Positions 1 to 10,104 of a stretch of DNA of 64,000 nt are shown here, piece after piece; the stretch's first letter is position 1; each line of letters opens with the position of its first letter. The position numbers were made by a program, and so were the translations under genes. Below the pieces are notes generated by a model. That model saw nothing but the letters and a program-made list of their open reading frames with translations, did no database searches and had not been told where the DNA came from. The stretch comes from DATARH01 sp963705325. GTDB lineage: Bacteria > Pseudomonadota > Alphaproteobacteria > ATCC43930 > CGMCC-115725. The DNA is taken from the NCBI GenBank assembly GCA_963705325.1, contig OY970069.1, positions 4,340,001 through 4,404,000 on the forward strand, given 5' to 3'.

Positions 1-1
1 C

Positions 2-79
2 CGCTACGGGCGGCTGATCCGCACGGCTCGCACTGCGGTGAGCGATTGCGCGGCAGCGCTCAAGAAGGCGCTGAACTAG
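2..79 (+). CDS. C-terminal fragment of an unidentified protein
   Basis: An open frame enters from the left edge and ends at a TAG at 77-79, leaving 25 residues (ending AALKKALN). The rest lies outside the window. Codon use is like that of the neighbouring genes. The fragment is basic and alanine-rich and is too short to assign to a family. It converges with the minus-strand dehydrogenase, whose stop lies 35 bp further on. Confidence 0.45.
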   Translation, partial: RYGRLIRTARTAVSDCAAALKKALN

Positions 80-114
80 GACGGCACTCCTCGCGACCGC
101 TCGACCGCCGCCGA

Positions 115-1176
115 TTAACGGATCGCGGCGGCGACTGCGGCGCCCAGCTCCTTAGTGCCGGCGTTCCCGCCAAGATCGGGGGTGCGGGTGCCGCCGTCGG
201 CGAGCACTTCGGCGATCGCCCGCTCGACCGCCTGCGCCGCCGCCTTCTCGCCGAAATGGTCGAGCATCATCGCGCCAGACCAGATTTGCCCGATCGGATT
301 GGCGATGCCGCGCCCGGCGATGTCCGGCGCCGAACCATGCACCGGTTCGAACATCGAGGGATACTCGCGCTCCGGGTTGATGTTGGCCGAGGGCGCGATG
401 CCAATCGAGCCAACGCAAGCCGGCCCGAGATCGGAGAGGATATCGCCGAATAAATTGGAGCCGACCACGACATCGAACCAATCCGGATGGCGCACAAAAT
501 GCGCGGTCAAGATATCGATATGATACTGGTCGGTGGTAAAGCCGGGATACTCCTTGGCCATCGCGGCGAAGCGTTCGTCCCAGTAGGGCATCGTGTGGAT
601 GATGCCGTTCGACTTGGTCGCCGAGGTAACGTGCTTCTTGCGGCCTTTTGCCAGTTCGAAAGCGTAGCGCATCACCCGATCACAACCACGGCGAGTGAAC
701 ACCGCCTCCTGCATTGCCATTTCGTAGGGAGTGCCTTCATAGAGCCGGCCGCCGACCGAGGAATATTCGCCCTCGTTGTTCTCGCGCACGACATAGAAAT
801 CGATATCGCCGGGATTGCGATTTTTGAGCGGTGTGTCGACCCCCGCGAGGAGCCGCACCGGGCGCAGGTTGATGTATTGCTGGAACTCGCGGCGCAGCGG
901 GATCAAGAGCCCCCAGAGCGAGATGTGGTCGGGCACTCCCGGATAGCCAACTGCGCCCAGGAACACGGCCTCGAACGGGGTCAGCTGAGCAATGCCGTCC
1001 TCGGGCATCATCCGTCCGGTCTTAGCGTAGGTCTCGCAGCTCCAGTCGAATTCCTTCCACTCTAAGCTAAAGCCGTAACGCCGTGCCGCCGCTTCCATCG
1101 CGGCGATGCCTTCCGGGATGACTTCCTTGCCGATCCCGTCCCCGGCGATCACCGCGACCCGATACGTCTTTGCCAT
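115..1176 (-). CDS. Tartrate dehydrogenase/decarboxylase-type enzyme (isocitrate/isopropylmalate dehydrogenase superfamily)
   Basis: This 353-residue protein belongs to the NAD-dependent beta-decarboxylating dehydrogenases. The N terminus has the IAGDGIGKEV nucleotide-fold motif. The middle has LRPVRLL with its substrate-binding arginines and the VVRENNEGEYS loop. The C-terminal half carries GSNLFGDILSDL and EPVHGSAPDIAG, the metal and nucleotide motifs. The match is best to the TtuC branch (tartrate dehydrogenase/decarboxylase, also D-malate active) rather than LeuB: it has WGLLIPLRREFQQYINLRP where LeuB has a shorter phosphate-binding segment. Length is normal for the family. The exact substrate (tartrate, D-malate or another 2-hydroxyacid) cannot be read from the sequence. 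Confidence 0.85.
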   Translation of the reverse strand: MAKTYRVAVIAGDGIGKEVIPEGIAAMEAAARRYGFSLEWKEFDWSCETYAKTGRMMPEDGIAQLTPFEAVFLGAVGYPGVPDHISLWGLLIPLRREFQQYINLRPVRLLAGVDTPLKNRNPGDIDFYVVRENNEGEYSSVGGRLYEGTPYEMAMQEAVFTRRGCDRVMRYAFELAKGRKKHVTSATKSNGIIHTMPYWDERFAAMAKEYPGFTTDQYHIDILTAHFVRHPDWFDVVVGSNLFGDILSDLGPACVGSIGIAPSANINPEREYPSMFEPVHGSAPDIAGRGIANPIGQIWSGAMMLDHFGEKAAAQAVERAIAEVLADGGTRTPDLGGNAGTKELGAAVAAAIR

Positions 1177-1207
1177 GGCTCCTCACTGCGGCCAGCGGTG
1201 CCGGCGA

Positions 1208-1621
1208 TCAGTTGTCAAAGTTGAAGATATCGGCGGCGATCTTCCAGGTTGTGCCGCTGCGGCGCCAGATCACGAGGTATTTTCCGGCGACCTGATGCGG
1301 CTGATCGCCCTTGGTTTTGGCGGTAGCCGTGCCGATCTCGTAAGCCATTACCTCGCCCATCGTGTGCAGTTCGACCGTGGTGAGCTTGGCGTCGCCGAGC
1401 GTCTTGACCTCGCCCGCCCACATATCCTTGATCGCGGTCGCGCCTTTGATCATCGGTCCGCCTTGCGGCAATACGGTGGCGTCATCGGTGTACATCGCCG
1501 CGATCGCGGCCGCGTCGCCTTTGTTGAAGGCGGCACACCAGGCGTCGTTGAGCTTGTCGATGGTGGCTTTGCTTTGCGCCATTGCGGTCGAGGCATAGAG
1601 CACCAGCGCCGCGGCAAGCAC
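1208..1621 (-). CDS. Secreted SnoaL/DUF4440-like protein, start probably shifted by one extra base
   Basis: The product is a small periplasmic protein of the NTF2-like superfamily. It has a signal peptide ending STAMAQ, then a helix-strand pattern with DAWCAAFNKGDAAAIAAMYTD, typical of SnoaL-like or DUF4440 proteins (ketosteroid isomerase fold). The open frame begins with a GTG at 1621 inside the signal peptide. A better start, ATG at 1637 preceded by a G-rich Shine-Dalgarno sequence, is out of frame by one base. Removing one T from the ACTTCG just after it gives MTRIFVLAAALVLYASTAMA, a complete signal peptide, and a 142-residue protein. So the frame as written is probably 5' shifted. No specific substrate can be assigned. 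Confidence 0.7.
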   Translation of the reverse strand: MLAAALVLYASTAMAQSKATIDKLNDAWCAAFNKGDAAAIAAMYTDDATVLPQGGPMIKGATAIKDMWAGEVKTLGDAKLTTVELHTMGEVMAYEIGTATAKTKGDQPHQVAGKYLVIWRRSGTTWKIAADIFNFDN

Positions 1622-1711
1622 AAATATGCGAAGTCATAGCGTTTCCCCCAGGGTTCCGGCGCCGATCTTCCCGCGCTTTGGCGCGGCGGGCAACGCCCGA
1701 TATCACCCAGC

Positions 1712-2596
1712 TCAAATACTGAGCGTGCCGGCCATCACCGGTACGCAGCGCCCGCCAATCCGCGTCTCGACAACGCGGCCGCCGCGCTTCTCGGCCGAAG
1801 CATCAAGCAAGCTCGGCCGGCCCATCTCCACCCCCTGAGCGATCCGCAGGCTCAACGACAAGTCGAGCGCGGGATCGAGACTCGCCAGGAGCCCGGCAAG
1901 AGCCACATTGGCACTGCCGGTCGCCGGGTCCTCGGTGACACCGTGCAGCGGTGCGAACATCCGGCTGCGGATATCCAGCTCGCCGCCGTCGCGTAGGTAG
2001 AGATGGATGCCGGTCGCGCCGTCGACCGGGAAATACCGCGCGAAGACGTCGCCGCGAGGCTGTGCCGCCTCCAGCGCCCGCCGCGTCTTGACCTCAGCGA
2101 AAATGAAGACCGTGCCGCATCCCGCGACACAAGGCGGATGGCTGCCGATATCGATATCGCCCACAGAGATCGAACACGCCTCGGCGACGATTTCGGCGGA
2201 GATATCTTCACCCCGTTTCAACAATTGCGGCGCGGTGAGCCGGGCGCCGACAATCTGGCCGCCATTCCGCAGCAGTTCCAAGGGCACCAGCCCAGCTTTC
2301 TCCTCGAACACCAATCGGTCGCTGGTCGCGCCGCGCTGGCCGACGACAAATGCGGTTCCTACATTGGGGTGGCCGGCAAAGGGCATTTCGAACTTGGGAG
2401 TAAAAATCCGCACCTCGGCGGTGTGCGCCGGATTTTTCGGCGGCAGGACGAACGTCGTCTCCGACAGGTTGAACTCGTTGGCAATCGCCTGCATCTGCGC
2501 AGCGCTTAGCCCCTCCGCGTTCGGCACGACGGCCAGCGGGTTGCCGCCGAAGCGACGTTCGGTAAACACATCAACGGTAACGAACTCGAGCTGCAT
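1712..2596 (-). CDS. PhzF family isomerase/epimerase
   Basis: A 294-residue PhzF-like protein with the duplicated diaminopimelate-epimerase fold. The start MQLEFVTVDVFTERRFGGNP is the classical PhzF N terminus. Glu46 in the motif NLSET corresponds to the catalytic glutamate of PhzF. The FAGHPNVGTA and ATGSANVALAG loops bind the substrate in each half. The frame is open for 51 more codons upstream, but the family begins at 2596, so I placed the start there. PhzF acts in phenazine synthesis, but no other phenazine genes are present. This is more likely one of the many orphan PhzF-like isomerases of unknown substrate. Confidence 0.85.
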   Translation of the reverse strand: MQLEFVTVDVFTERRFGGNPLAVVPNAEGLSAAQMQAIANEFNLSETTFVLPPKNPAHTAEVRIFTPKFEMPFAGHPNVGTAFVVGQRGATSDRLVFEEKAGLVPLELLRNGGQIVGARLTAPQLLKRGEDISAEIVAEACSISVGDIDIGSHPPCVAGCGTVFIFAEVKTRRALEAAQPRGDVFARYFPVDGATGIHLYLRDGGELDIRSRMFAPLHGVTEDPATGSANVALAGLLASLDPALDLSLSLRIAQGVEMGRPSLLDASAEKRGGRVVETRIGGRCVPVMAGTLSI

Positions 2597-2663
2597 GACT
2601 ATCCTCCGGTTTGGAATGGGCGATCGGCGGAGGTGCGGGCAAGCGGCCGAAGCCGCCGGCCCG

Positions 2664-3461
2664 CTAACGAGCTCGCAGCGGATGCGCGTGATCGAGCGGT
2701 CCGTGACCGCGGCCGAAACCTGGGGCCGAGGCGATGGCGCGCTGGACATAGTCGCGGGCGCGCTCGACCGCGGCTTCGATCGTCATTCCCTGCGCCAACC
2801 CGGCGGCGATTGCCGAAGCCAGGGTGCAGCCGGTACCATGGGTGTGCCGGCTGTCGATGCGCCGGCTCTGCCATTCGCGAATGCCGGACGCGGTGGCGAG
2901 TAGGTCATGCACAGTGTCGCCCGGCAGGTGCCCACCCTTCAGCAGCACCGCGTGGCAGCCGAGGTCGAGCAGCGCCCGCGCCGCCTCGAGCATCGCTGCC
3001 AGATCTCCGATCTGGCGGCCGCTGAGGATTTCAGCCTCCGGCAGGTTTGGGGTCAGCACCGCGGCACGCGGGGCGAGGCGACGCTTCATCATCTCGATCG
3101 CGTCGGTCTGGATCAGCGGCGCGCCGCCCTTCGCGACCATGACGGGATCGAGCACCAGCGGCACGGCCGGCGCCCGCTCCTCAAGCACCGCGGCGACCGT
3201 CTCGATCGTCGGCGCATCGTGCAGCATACCCGTCTTGACCGCGTCGGCGCCGATATCGTCGAGCACCACCTCCATCTGCAGGCGGATGAAGGCTGGATCG
3301 ATTGGCAGCACACCGAAAACGCCCTCGGTATTCTGCGCGGTCAGCGCGGTGATTGCCGTCATCGCGAAGGCGCCGAGCATCGTCACCGTCTTGATGTCGG
3401 CCTGAATACCGGCGCCGCCGCCGGAATCCGAACCAGCGACGATCAGGACGCGACCCTTCAC
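2664..3461 (-). CDS. thiD: Hydroxymethylpyrimidine/phosphomethylpyrimidine kinase
   Basis: ThiD phosphorylates HMP and HMP-P to HMP-PP for thiamine synthesis in the cytoplasm. The 265-residue protein has the ribokinase-fold start AGSDSGGGAGIQADIKT, the PNLPEAEIL segment, the LLKGGH loop and the HTHGTGCTLASAIAAGL anion-hole motif near residue 210. Translation starts at a GTG at 3461, whose last bases overlap the glmM stop (GTGA). This suggests translational coupling. It is the last gene of the ftsH-glmM-thiD run. No TPP riboswitch is visible upstream, as expected for an internal operon gene. Confidence 0.93.
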   Translation of the reverse strand: MKGRVLIVAGSDSGGGAGIQADIKTVTMLGAFAMTAITALTAQNTEGVFGVLPIDPAFIRLQMEVVLDDIGADAVKTGMLHDAPTIETVAAVLEERAPAVPLVLDPVMVAKGGAPLIQTDAIEMMKRRLAPRAAVLTPNLPEAEILSGRQIGDLAAMLEAARALLDLGCHAVLLKGGHLPGDTVHDLLATASGIREWQSRRIDSRHTHGTGCTLASAIAAGLAQGMTIEAAVERARDYVQRAIASAPGFGRGHGPLDHAHPLRAR

Positions 3462-4840
3462 TCGGCCGCCTGAGAACCTGAGCGGGCGTCCTCGGCGCCG
3501 TGCGAGGCAGCGAGGATCGCCTCGCAAACATCGCTGATGACGCTGGTGAGGATCTCCTCGTCCTCGCCCTGCGCCATCACCCGGATCACCGGTTCGGTGC
3601 CCGAGGCGCGAATGACGAGACGGCCGGCGGCGCCGAGCCGGGCCTCGGCGGCGGTGATCGCGCGTTTGACCTGCGTCGTCTCGAGCGGCCGTCCCTCGCC
3701 AAAGCGGACATTGCGCAACAGCTGTGGTACGGGACTGAACAGCCGGCAGACCTCGCTCGCCTTGCGGCCGGTCTCGACGATGCGCGCCAGAACCTGCAGC
3801 GCAGCGATGAGGCCGTCGCCGGTTGTCGCGTAGTCGGAAAGGATGATGTGACCGGACTGCTCGCCGCCGACATTGCAGCCGGCCGAGCGCATCTGCTCGA
3901 CGACGTAGCGGTCGCCGACCGCAGTGCGGTGCATGCCGATGCCCTCTTCGGCAAGGAAGCGCTCCAAGCCGAGATTGGACATCACCGTAGCGACGAGCGC
4001 GCCGCCGGCGAGCTGATTGTTGCGCGCGAGCGACGTCGCGATCAGCGCCATCAACTGGTCGCCGTCGAGGATCACGCCACGCTCGTCGACGACGATGAGG
4101 CGGTCGGCATCGCCGTCGAGGGCGATGCCGATATCGGCGCGGCGGGCCAATACCTCCTGACGCATCGCTTCCGGCGCCAGCGCGCCACAATCGCGGTTGA
4201 TGTTGGTACCGTCGGGCGATACGCCGATCGAGAACACCTCGGCGCCGAGTTCCCAGAACACAGTCGGCGCGACCTTGTAAGCAGCGCCGTGCGCGCAATC
4301 GACGACAACGCGCAATCCGTCGAGCCGCAGGCCCTTGGGGAAGCTCTGCTTGACGAACTCGATATAGCGTCCGCCGGCGTCGTCGAGCCGCTTGGCGCGG
4401 CCGAGCTCGGCCGGCGCGGCGCGGTGCGCCGGCCCCTTGTCGAGGCATCTCTCGATGCGGCGCTCCAACTCGTCGGACAGCTTGTAGCCGTCGCGCCCGA
4501 ACAGCTTGATGCCGTTATCGGCGTAGGGGTTGTGCGAGGCGGAGATGACAACGCCGATATCCGCGCGCAAGCTGCGTGTCAGCATCGCGATCGCCGGGGT
4601 CGGCAGCGGGCCGACCAGCACCACGTCCATGCCCATGGTGATAAAGCCGGCGGTGAGCGCGGGTTCCAGCATGTAACCCGAGAGCCGGGTGTCCTTGCCG
4701 ATGACGACGAGATGCTTGTGGCTGCCGTTATGGAAGCACTCGCCAACCGCCATCGCCACCTTGAGCGCCGTCTCCGGCGTCATCGGCTCGACATTGGCGG
4801 TGCCGCGCACGCCATCGGTGCCAAACAGCCGACGCGTCAT
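3458..4840 (-). CDS. glmM: Phosphoglucosamine mutase
   Basis: GlmM converts glucosamine-6-phosphate to glucosamine-1-phosphate for peptidoglycan and LPS precursors. The 460-residue protein begins with the characteristic RRLFGTDGVRG. Ser102 in ISASHNP is the phosphorylated active-site serine. The DGDADR metal-binding loop, the GEQSGH sugar-binding loop and the C-terminal RASGTEP phosphate-binding loop are all present. It follows ftsH with 162 bp between them, where many proteobacteria carry folP. It overlaps thiD by 4 bp. Confidence 0.96.
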   Translation of the reverse strand: MTRRLFGTDGVRGTANVEPMTPETALKVAMAVGECFHNGSHKHLVVIGKDTRLSGYMLEPALTAGFITMGMDVVLVGPLPTPAIAMLTRSLRADIGVVISASHNPYADNGIKLFGRDGYKLSDELERRIERCLDKGPAHRAAPAELGRAKRLDDAGGRYIEFVKQSFPKGLRLDGLRVVVDCAHGAAYKVAPTVFWELGAEVFSIGVSPDGTNINRDCGALAPEAMRQEVLARRADIGIALDGDADRLIVVDERGVILDGDQLMALIATSLARNNQLAGGALVATVMSNLGLERFLAEEGIGMHRTAVGDRYVVEQMRSAGCNVGGEQSGHIILSDYATTGDGLIAALQVLARIVETGRKASEVCRLFSPVPQLLRNVRFGEGRPLETTQVKRAITAAEARLGAAGRLVIRASGTEPVIRVMAQGEDEEILTSVISDVCEAILAASHGAEDARSGSQAAE

Positions 4841-5002
4841 TCAAGACTCCCCAAGAATGCCCGCGAAACGGATCACAAACCCGTCTAAGCACGGTTACCA
4901 CGCCTTTGCGTCTATCTGCGACGAAACGCGGGCGAAGACCAATCACCAATTATTACCGTTTGTCACCGTCACTGAATCCAAACCGGCGCGGAGCGGCGAA
5001 GT

Positions 5003-6946
<1,944 letters not shown>

Positions 6947-7034
6947 GCCGGCCCCTTCCTCACTCCAGCCTACGTCGACCATGGGTCGACTTTACGGCGA
7001 ATCCTGCGCCACCAAACATAGGATGCCTTCGTGA

Positions 7035-8336
7035 TTAAACAACTGTAAAGCCCGCTCCGCACAACGGTTCCGGAGGCAAAAACGCAATCTCGGGCAAAGT
7101 GTCCGATGGTAAACGCCGATAGCCAAGATGTGGGACCGCGGCGAGCCCGTCCCCGTCCCACAGCGCCAGCAGCGCAGGATAAACAAGCCGTGGCAATGGG
7201 TTATTATCGGTCATGGCGTGTCGGCAAAGCCGCACGACGCCCTCCGATCCGAGATAAGAAAGGGTGATTGGAGTGCTGGCGTTCGCCGGCAACACGGCGC
7301 GAAAACGGCGATCCCATAGGGCGCTGACGCCGGGGTCAAGACGCAGCGGCGCGGCGGCGCGTTCAGTCTCGCGCAGCACGAGAACGCGGCCGCGCCATGG
7401 CACGAGACGGCAGCCACCCAAGGTGCGGGCGCGGGCCGGCATCTCGGTCAGCGCAACGCCCAGCCGGGCGAGACGCTCGCGCCGCAGCGGGTACGCCCCG
7501 CCGCCGATCGCCCTCGCGACCCGGCCGAGCGCGCGCTCGCCAAGCTCGCCGGCGGCGCCGATCTGCACCGGATCGACAACCGCGAACCCCGCGGGATGCA
7601 GGGTCGCCGCGCGTGCCAGCAGGGCCGCCAGAGCGCGCTCGCGCGCGATTCGCCGCTCGGCATAGGCGGCGGCGGCTTTCAATGTCCTGTCGACGGCGGC
7701 CTCATCGAGGCTGGCGCGGACGCGAACGCGCTCGAAGGCCGGGTTGCGGTTGCTCGGATCGCGCAGATAGGGCTGCCGCTCGCCCTCGAGAAAGGCGGCG
7801 AGCCGCGCCCGAGATACGCCGAGCAGCGGCCGCACCAGCCGCAAGCCAGCGAGTTCGCGCACCCCGGCGATCCCCGCGAGGCCGTCGCCGGCGCTGCCGG
7901 CGCGCTCGCGGATCAGATAGGTTTCGGCTTGGTCCTCGCGTTGGTGCGCAGTCAACAGATGCAGACAGCCCTCGGCCGAGCAGCGCTCGGCGAGCAGCCG
8001 GTAGCGCGCCGCCCGCGCCGCCTCCTGGATACCGGTCGTGGGTTTTGGCCCATCCCAGACCAGCACCGCATGTGCAATGCCGCGGGTTGCGAGCCAATAA
8101 CCGACTGTCGCCGCCTCGTCGGCGCTTTCAGGACGCAGCCCATGATCCACGGTCAGCGCCAGTGCGCGGCCCCCGCGCTCGAGCGCCCAACGGTCGGCTA
8201 GGATCGTCATGGCGAGGCTGTCAGGACCACCTGAGACAGCGACAGCGATGAAGGGCCGCGGCTCGAAACCGCCCAGCGCGGCCATGACAGCGGCGAATTC
8301 GCCGTCAGTGAGGGCCGAGGGCGACTCAGCAGCCAA
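7035..8336 (-). CDS. tilS: tRNA(Ile)-lysidine synthase
   Basis: TilS attaches lysine to C34 of the tRNA-Ile that reads AUA, using ATP. The N-type ATP pyrophosphatase loop SGGPDS is at residues 35-40. TVDHGLRPES, the HQREDQAET motif and the RPLLGVSRARL region follow. The C-terminal half is diverged, as is common in this family. The frame runs upstream to 8420 inside cpoB, but a TTG at 8336 overlapping the end of cpoB gives the usual N terminus (ALTDGEFAAVMAALGGFEP). An internal ATG at 8285 is the alternative. It lies between cpoB and ftsH, the usual alphaproteobacterial place. Confidence 0.88.
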   Translation of the reverse strand: MAAESPSALTDGEFAAVMAALGGFEPRPFIAVAVSGGPDSLAMTILADRWALERGGRALALTVDHGLRPESADEAATVGYWLATRGIAHAVLVWDGPKPTTGIQEAARAARYRLLAERCSAEGCLHLLTAHQREDQAETYLIRERAGSAGDGLAGIAGVRELAGLRLVRPLLGVSRARLAAFLEGERQPYLRDPSNRNPAFERVRVRASLDEAAVDRTLKAAAAYAERRIARERALAALLARAATLHPAGFAVVDPVQIGAAGELGERALGRVARAIGGGAYPLRRERLARLGVALTEMPARARTLGGCRLVPWRGRVLVLRETERAAAPLRLDPGVSALWDRRFRAVLPANASTPITLSYLGSEGVVRLCRHAMTDNNPLPRLVYPALLALWDGDGLAAVPHLGYRRLPSDTLPEIAFLPPEPLCGAGFTVV

Positions 8337-9294
8337 GGCGCTTGCGCTCGGCGCCGGCGCGATCCTTGATCGAGGCAGCGGCATGGGGGAATTGCTGGTC
8401 GAGCTGGGCCAGGGCAACACAGGCGTTCTTCTTCTGGTCGGCGCGAGCCAACGACATGCCGAGCATCAGCAGATCGTCCGCCGCCCGCGCACCTTTGGGG
8501 TAGCGCTTGTAGCCATCGGCGAACGCAGTGGCGGCGTCCATGTACCTGTTGCGCGCATAGAAGGTCTCGCCAAGGAAATATTGGGCATTGGCGGCGAGCG
8601 GGTCTTTCGGGTGCGCGGCAATGAAGGCCTTGAGCGCAGCCTCGGCGGCGGCATAGTCCGCCTGCTTGACCAGCCCGATCGCGGCGTTGAATTGCTGAAT
8701 CGGCGAGCCGGTGGCGGCCGGCGGCTCGGCGCTGGCGATCGAGGGCGGCCGCGGCGGACCGGCGCCAGGCGGAGTCAGGGTATTGAAGATCGGCGTCGGT
8801 GCGCCAGGCGCGGGCACGACTGTCCCCGGTGAGGGCATCAATGAGGTCGGTGGCGCGGTAGCGGACGGGGTGCTGGCCGGGGCGGTGGATGGCGGTTCTG
8901 GAAATCGGGGCGGCGGCGGCACCCCCGCCGCCGCGGTTCCGGTCATCTGACTAAAGCGTACGTCGAAGTCTGAGTTGATCTGCTCGATCCGTTGTTTCAA
9001 CTGGTCGAGACCGTTGCTGACCTGCTCCACCTGGCCAGTCAGGTCGCGCATCTCCGATTCCAGCCTCTCCATGCGAATCTCAAGGCTGGCGGCGTTGCTG
9101 GGATCGGCCGGAAGCGGGGCAGTAGCGGTCGGCGCGCCGCGATAGACCTGGCGCTGCAGCATGTTGAGATCGCGTTCGAGGCGGTCGAGGCGGTCGCTGA
9201 CCGATTGGGCAAAGGATGCAACCGGCAGCAAAACTACCGCAGCCAGCGCAACCGAGCCGAAACAGCTACTCAGAAGGTTCGTACCGGGGAACAT
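8326..9294 (-). CDS. cpoB: Cell division coordinator CpoB (Tol-Pal protein YbgF)
   Basis: CpoB is a periplasmic protein that links Tol-Pal outer-membrane constriction to peptidoglycan synthesis. After a signal peptide (ending VASFAQ) comes a trimerising coiled coil at about residues 30-115 with heptad-spaced Leu/Ile. A Pro/Ala-rich linker of about 90 residues follows, then TPR repeats with the signature AAEAALKAFIAAHPKDPLAANAQ spread over about 23 residues and YFLGETFYARNRY. The chosen ATG at 9294 has GAGG 8 bp upstream; an in-frame ATG at 9336 has no ribosome-binding site. It is the last gene of the tol-pal cluster and its end overlaps tilS. Confidence 0.92.
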   Translation of the reverse strand: MFPGTNLLSSCFGSVALAAVVLLPVASFAQSVSDRLDRLERDLNMLQRQVYRGAPTATAPLPADPSNAASLEIRMERLESEMRDLTGQVEQVSNGLDQLKQRIEQINSDFDVRFSQMTGTAAAGVPPPPRFPEPPSTAPASTPSATAPPTSLMPSPGTVVPAPGAPTPIFNTLTPPGAGPPRPPSIASAEPPAATGSPIQQFNAAIGLVKQADYAAAEAALKAFIAAHPKDPLAANAQYFLGETFYARNRYMDAATAFADGYKRYPKGARAADDLLMLGMSLARADQKKNACVALAQLDQQFPHAAASIKDRAGAERKRLGC

Positions 9295-9490
9295 ACGACG
9301 ACGCCTCACGCGACCGGCGGAAGATCCGAACCGCATCGCGCCGCGTCAGGCCGTTCGGGCACCCGCCCGCGGCCCAACGCGAGCAGGTTCGCCACTCGCC
9401 CAACCAACCGGTACCGCCGGTTTTAGGCAAAACGAGGGCGCCATGCGGTAGACTGCCACGGCCACCTTCGTGACTTGACCTCGGCGCTCG

Positions 9491-9979
9491 CTAACCACCG
9501 TTGACGGTCGTAATGCCAACGCGATTCTGCGCGTAGCCTTCCTCGCTCGAACCGACGACGATCGGCCGCTCCTTGCCGTAGCTGATCGTATGGATGCGCG
9601 CCGACGGGATGCCGAGCGCGACGAGGACGTTCTTGACCGCCGCGGCGCGGCGTTCGCCCAGCGCCAAATTGTATTCGCGGGTGCCGCGCTCGTCGCAATG
9701 GCCCTCGATAGTGACGCTCACTTGCGAGTAGCGCTTCAGCCATTCGGCCTGCCGCTGGAGGATCTGCTGACCCTCGGACGAGATGTCAGATTGATCGTAG
9801 GCGAAAAACACGCGATCGCCCGCAGTCGCCGCGAGGTCCTGCTGGGAGCCCGGCGCGTAGCTGGTCGAGGGGCCCATGGCGTGGGGACCTGGACCGGGCG
9901 CCGGTGGGGGATTGCTACTGCACGCCGCAAGCAGAAGAACTGCCGCAGTTATTCCGATCACTCTTATAAGCATCTTCAA
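9491..9979 (-). CDS. pal: Peptidoglycan-associated lipoprotein Pal
   Basis: Pal anchors the outer membrane to peptidoglycan and is the outer-membrane partner of TolB. The 162-residue protein has a lipoprotein signal with lipobox LAAC, where the cysteine (about residue 20) would be acylated. A short Pro/Gly linker follows, then an OmpA-type domain. The diaminopimelate-binding motifs are visible: VTIEGHCDERGTREYN and LGERRAAAVKNVL. The C terminus ends shortly after ENRVG-like QNRVGI. It sits between tolB and cpoB in the standard order. Confidence 0.96.
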   Translation of the reverse strand: MKMLIRVIGITAAVLLLAACSSNPPPAPGPGPHAMGPSTSYAPGSQQDLAATAGDRVFFAYDQSDISSEGQQILQRQAEWLKRYSQVSVTIEGHCDERGTREYNLALGERRAAAVKNVLVALGIPSARIHTISYGKERPIVVGSSEEGYAQNRVGITTVNGG

Positions 9980-10104
9980 GTCTCCTTCGTCGGATCGGTT
10001 GTCAAATCCCCAGTAACGGGAATGGGCTTAGGCCAAAATCGCGCTATCAGCAAACGGAGCACTAAACCCCGAGGCGCAAAGCGCGCGGACTATACCCGCG
10101 TGTT

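Noticed and set aside
2664..4448. A 594-residue protein spanning thiD and most of glmM
   Set aside because: Only the last 265 residues match ThiD; the upstream part is an off-frame reading of glmM, rich in Arg and Pro.
4841..5002. glmS-type ribozyme or other riboswitch upstream of glmM
   Set aside because: The interval is short and shows no recognisable ribozyme core; the glmS ribozyme precedes glmS, not glmM.
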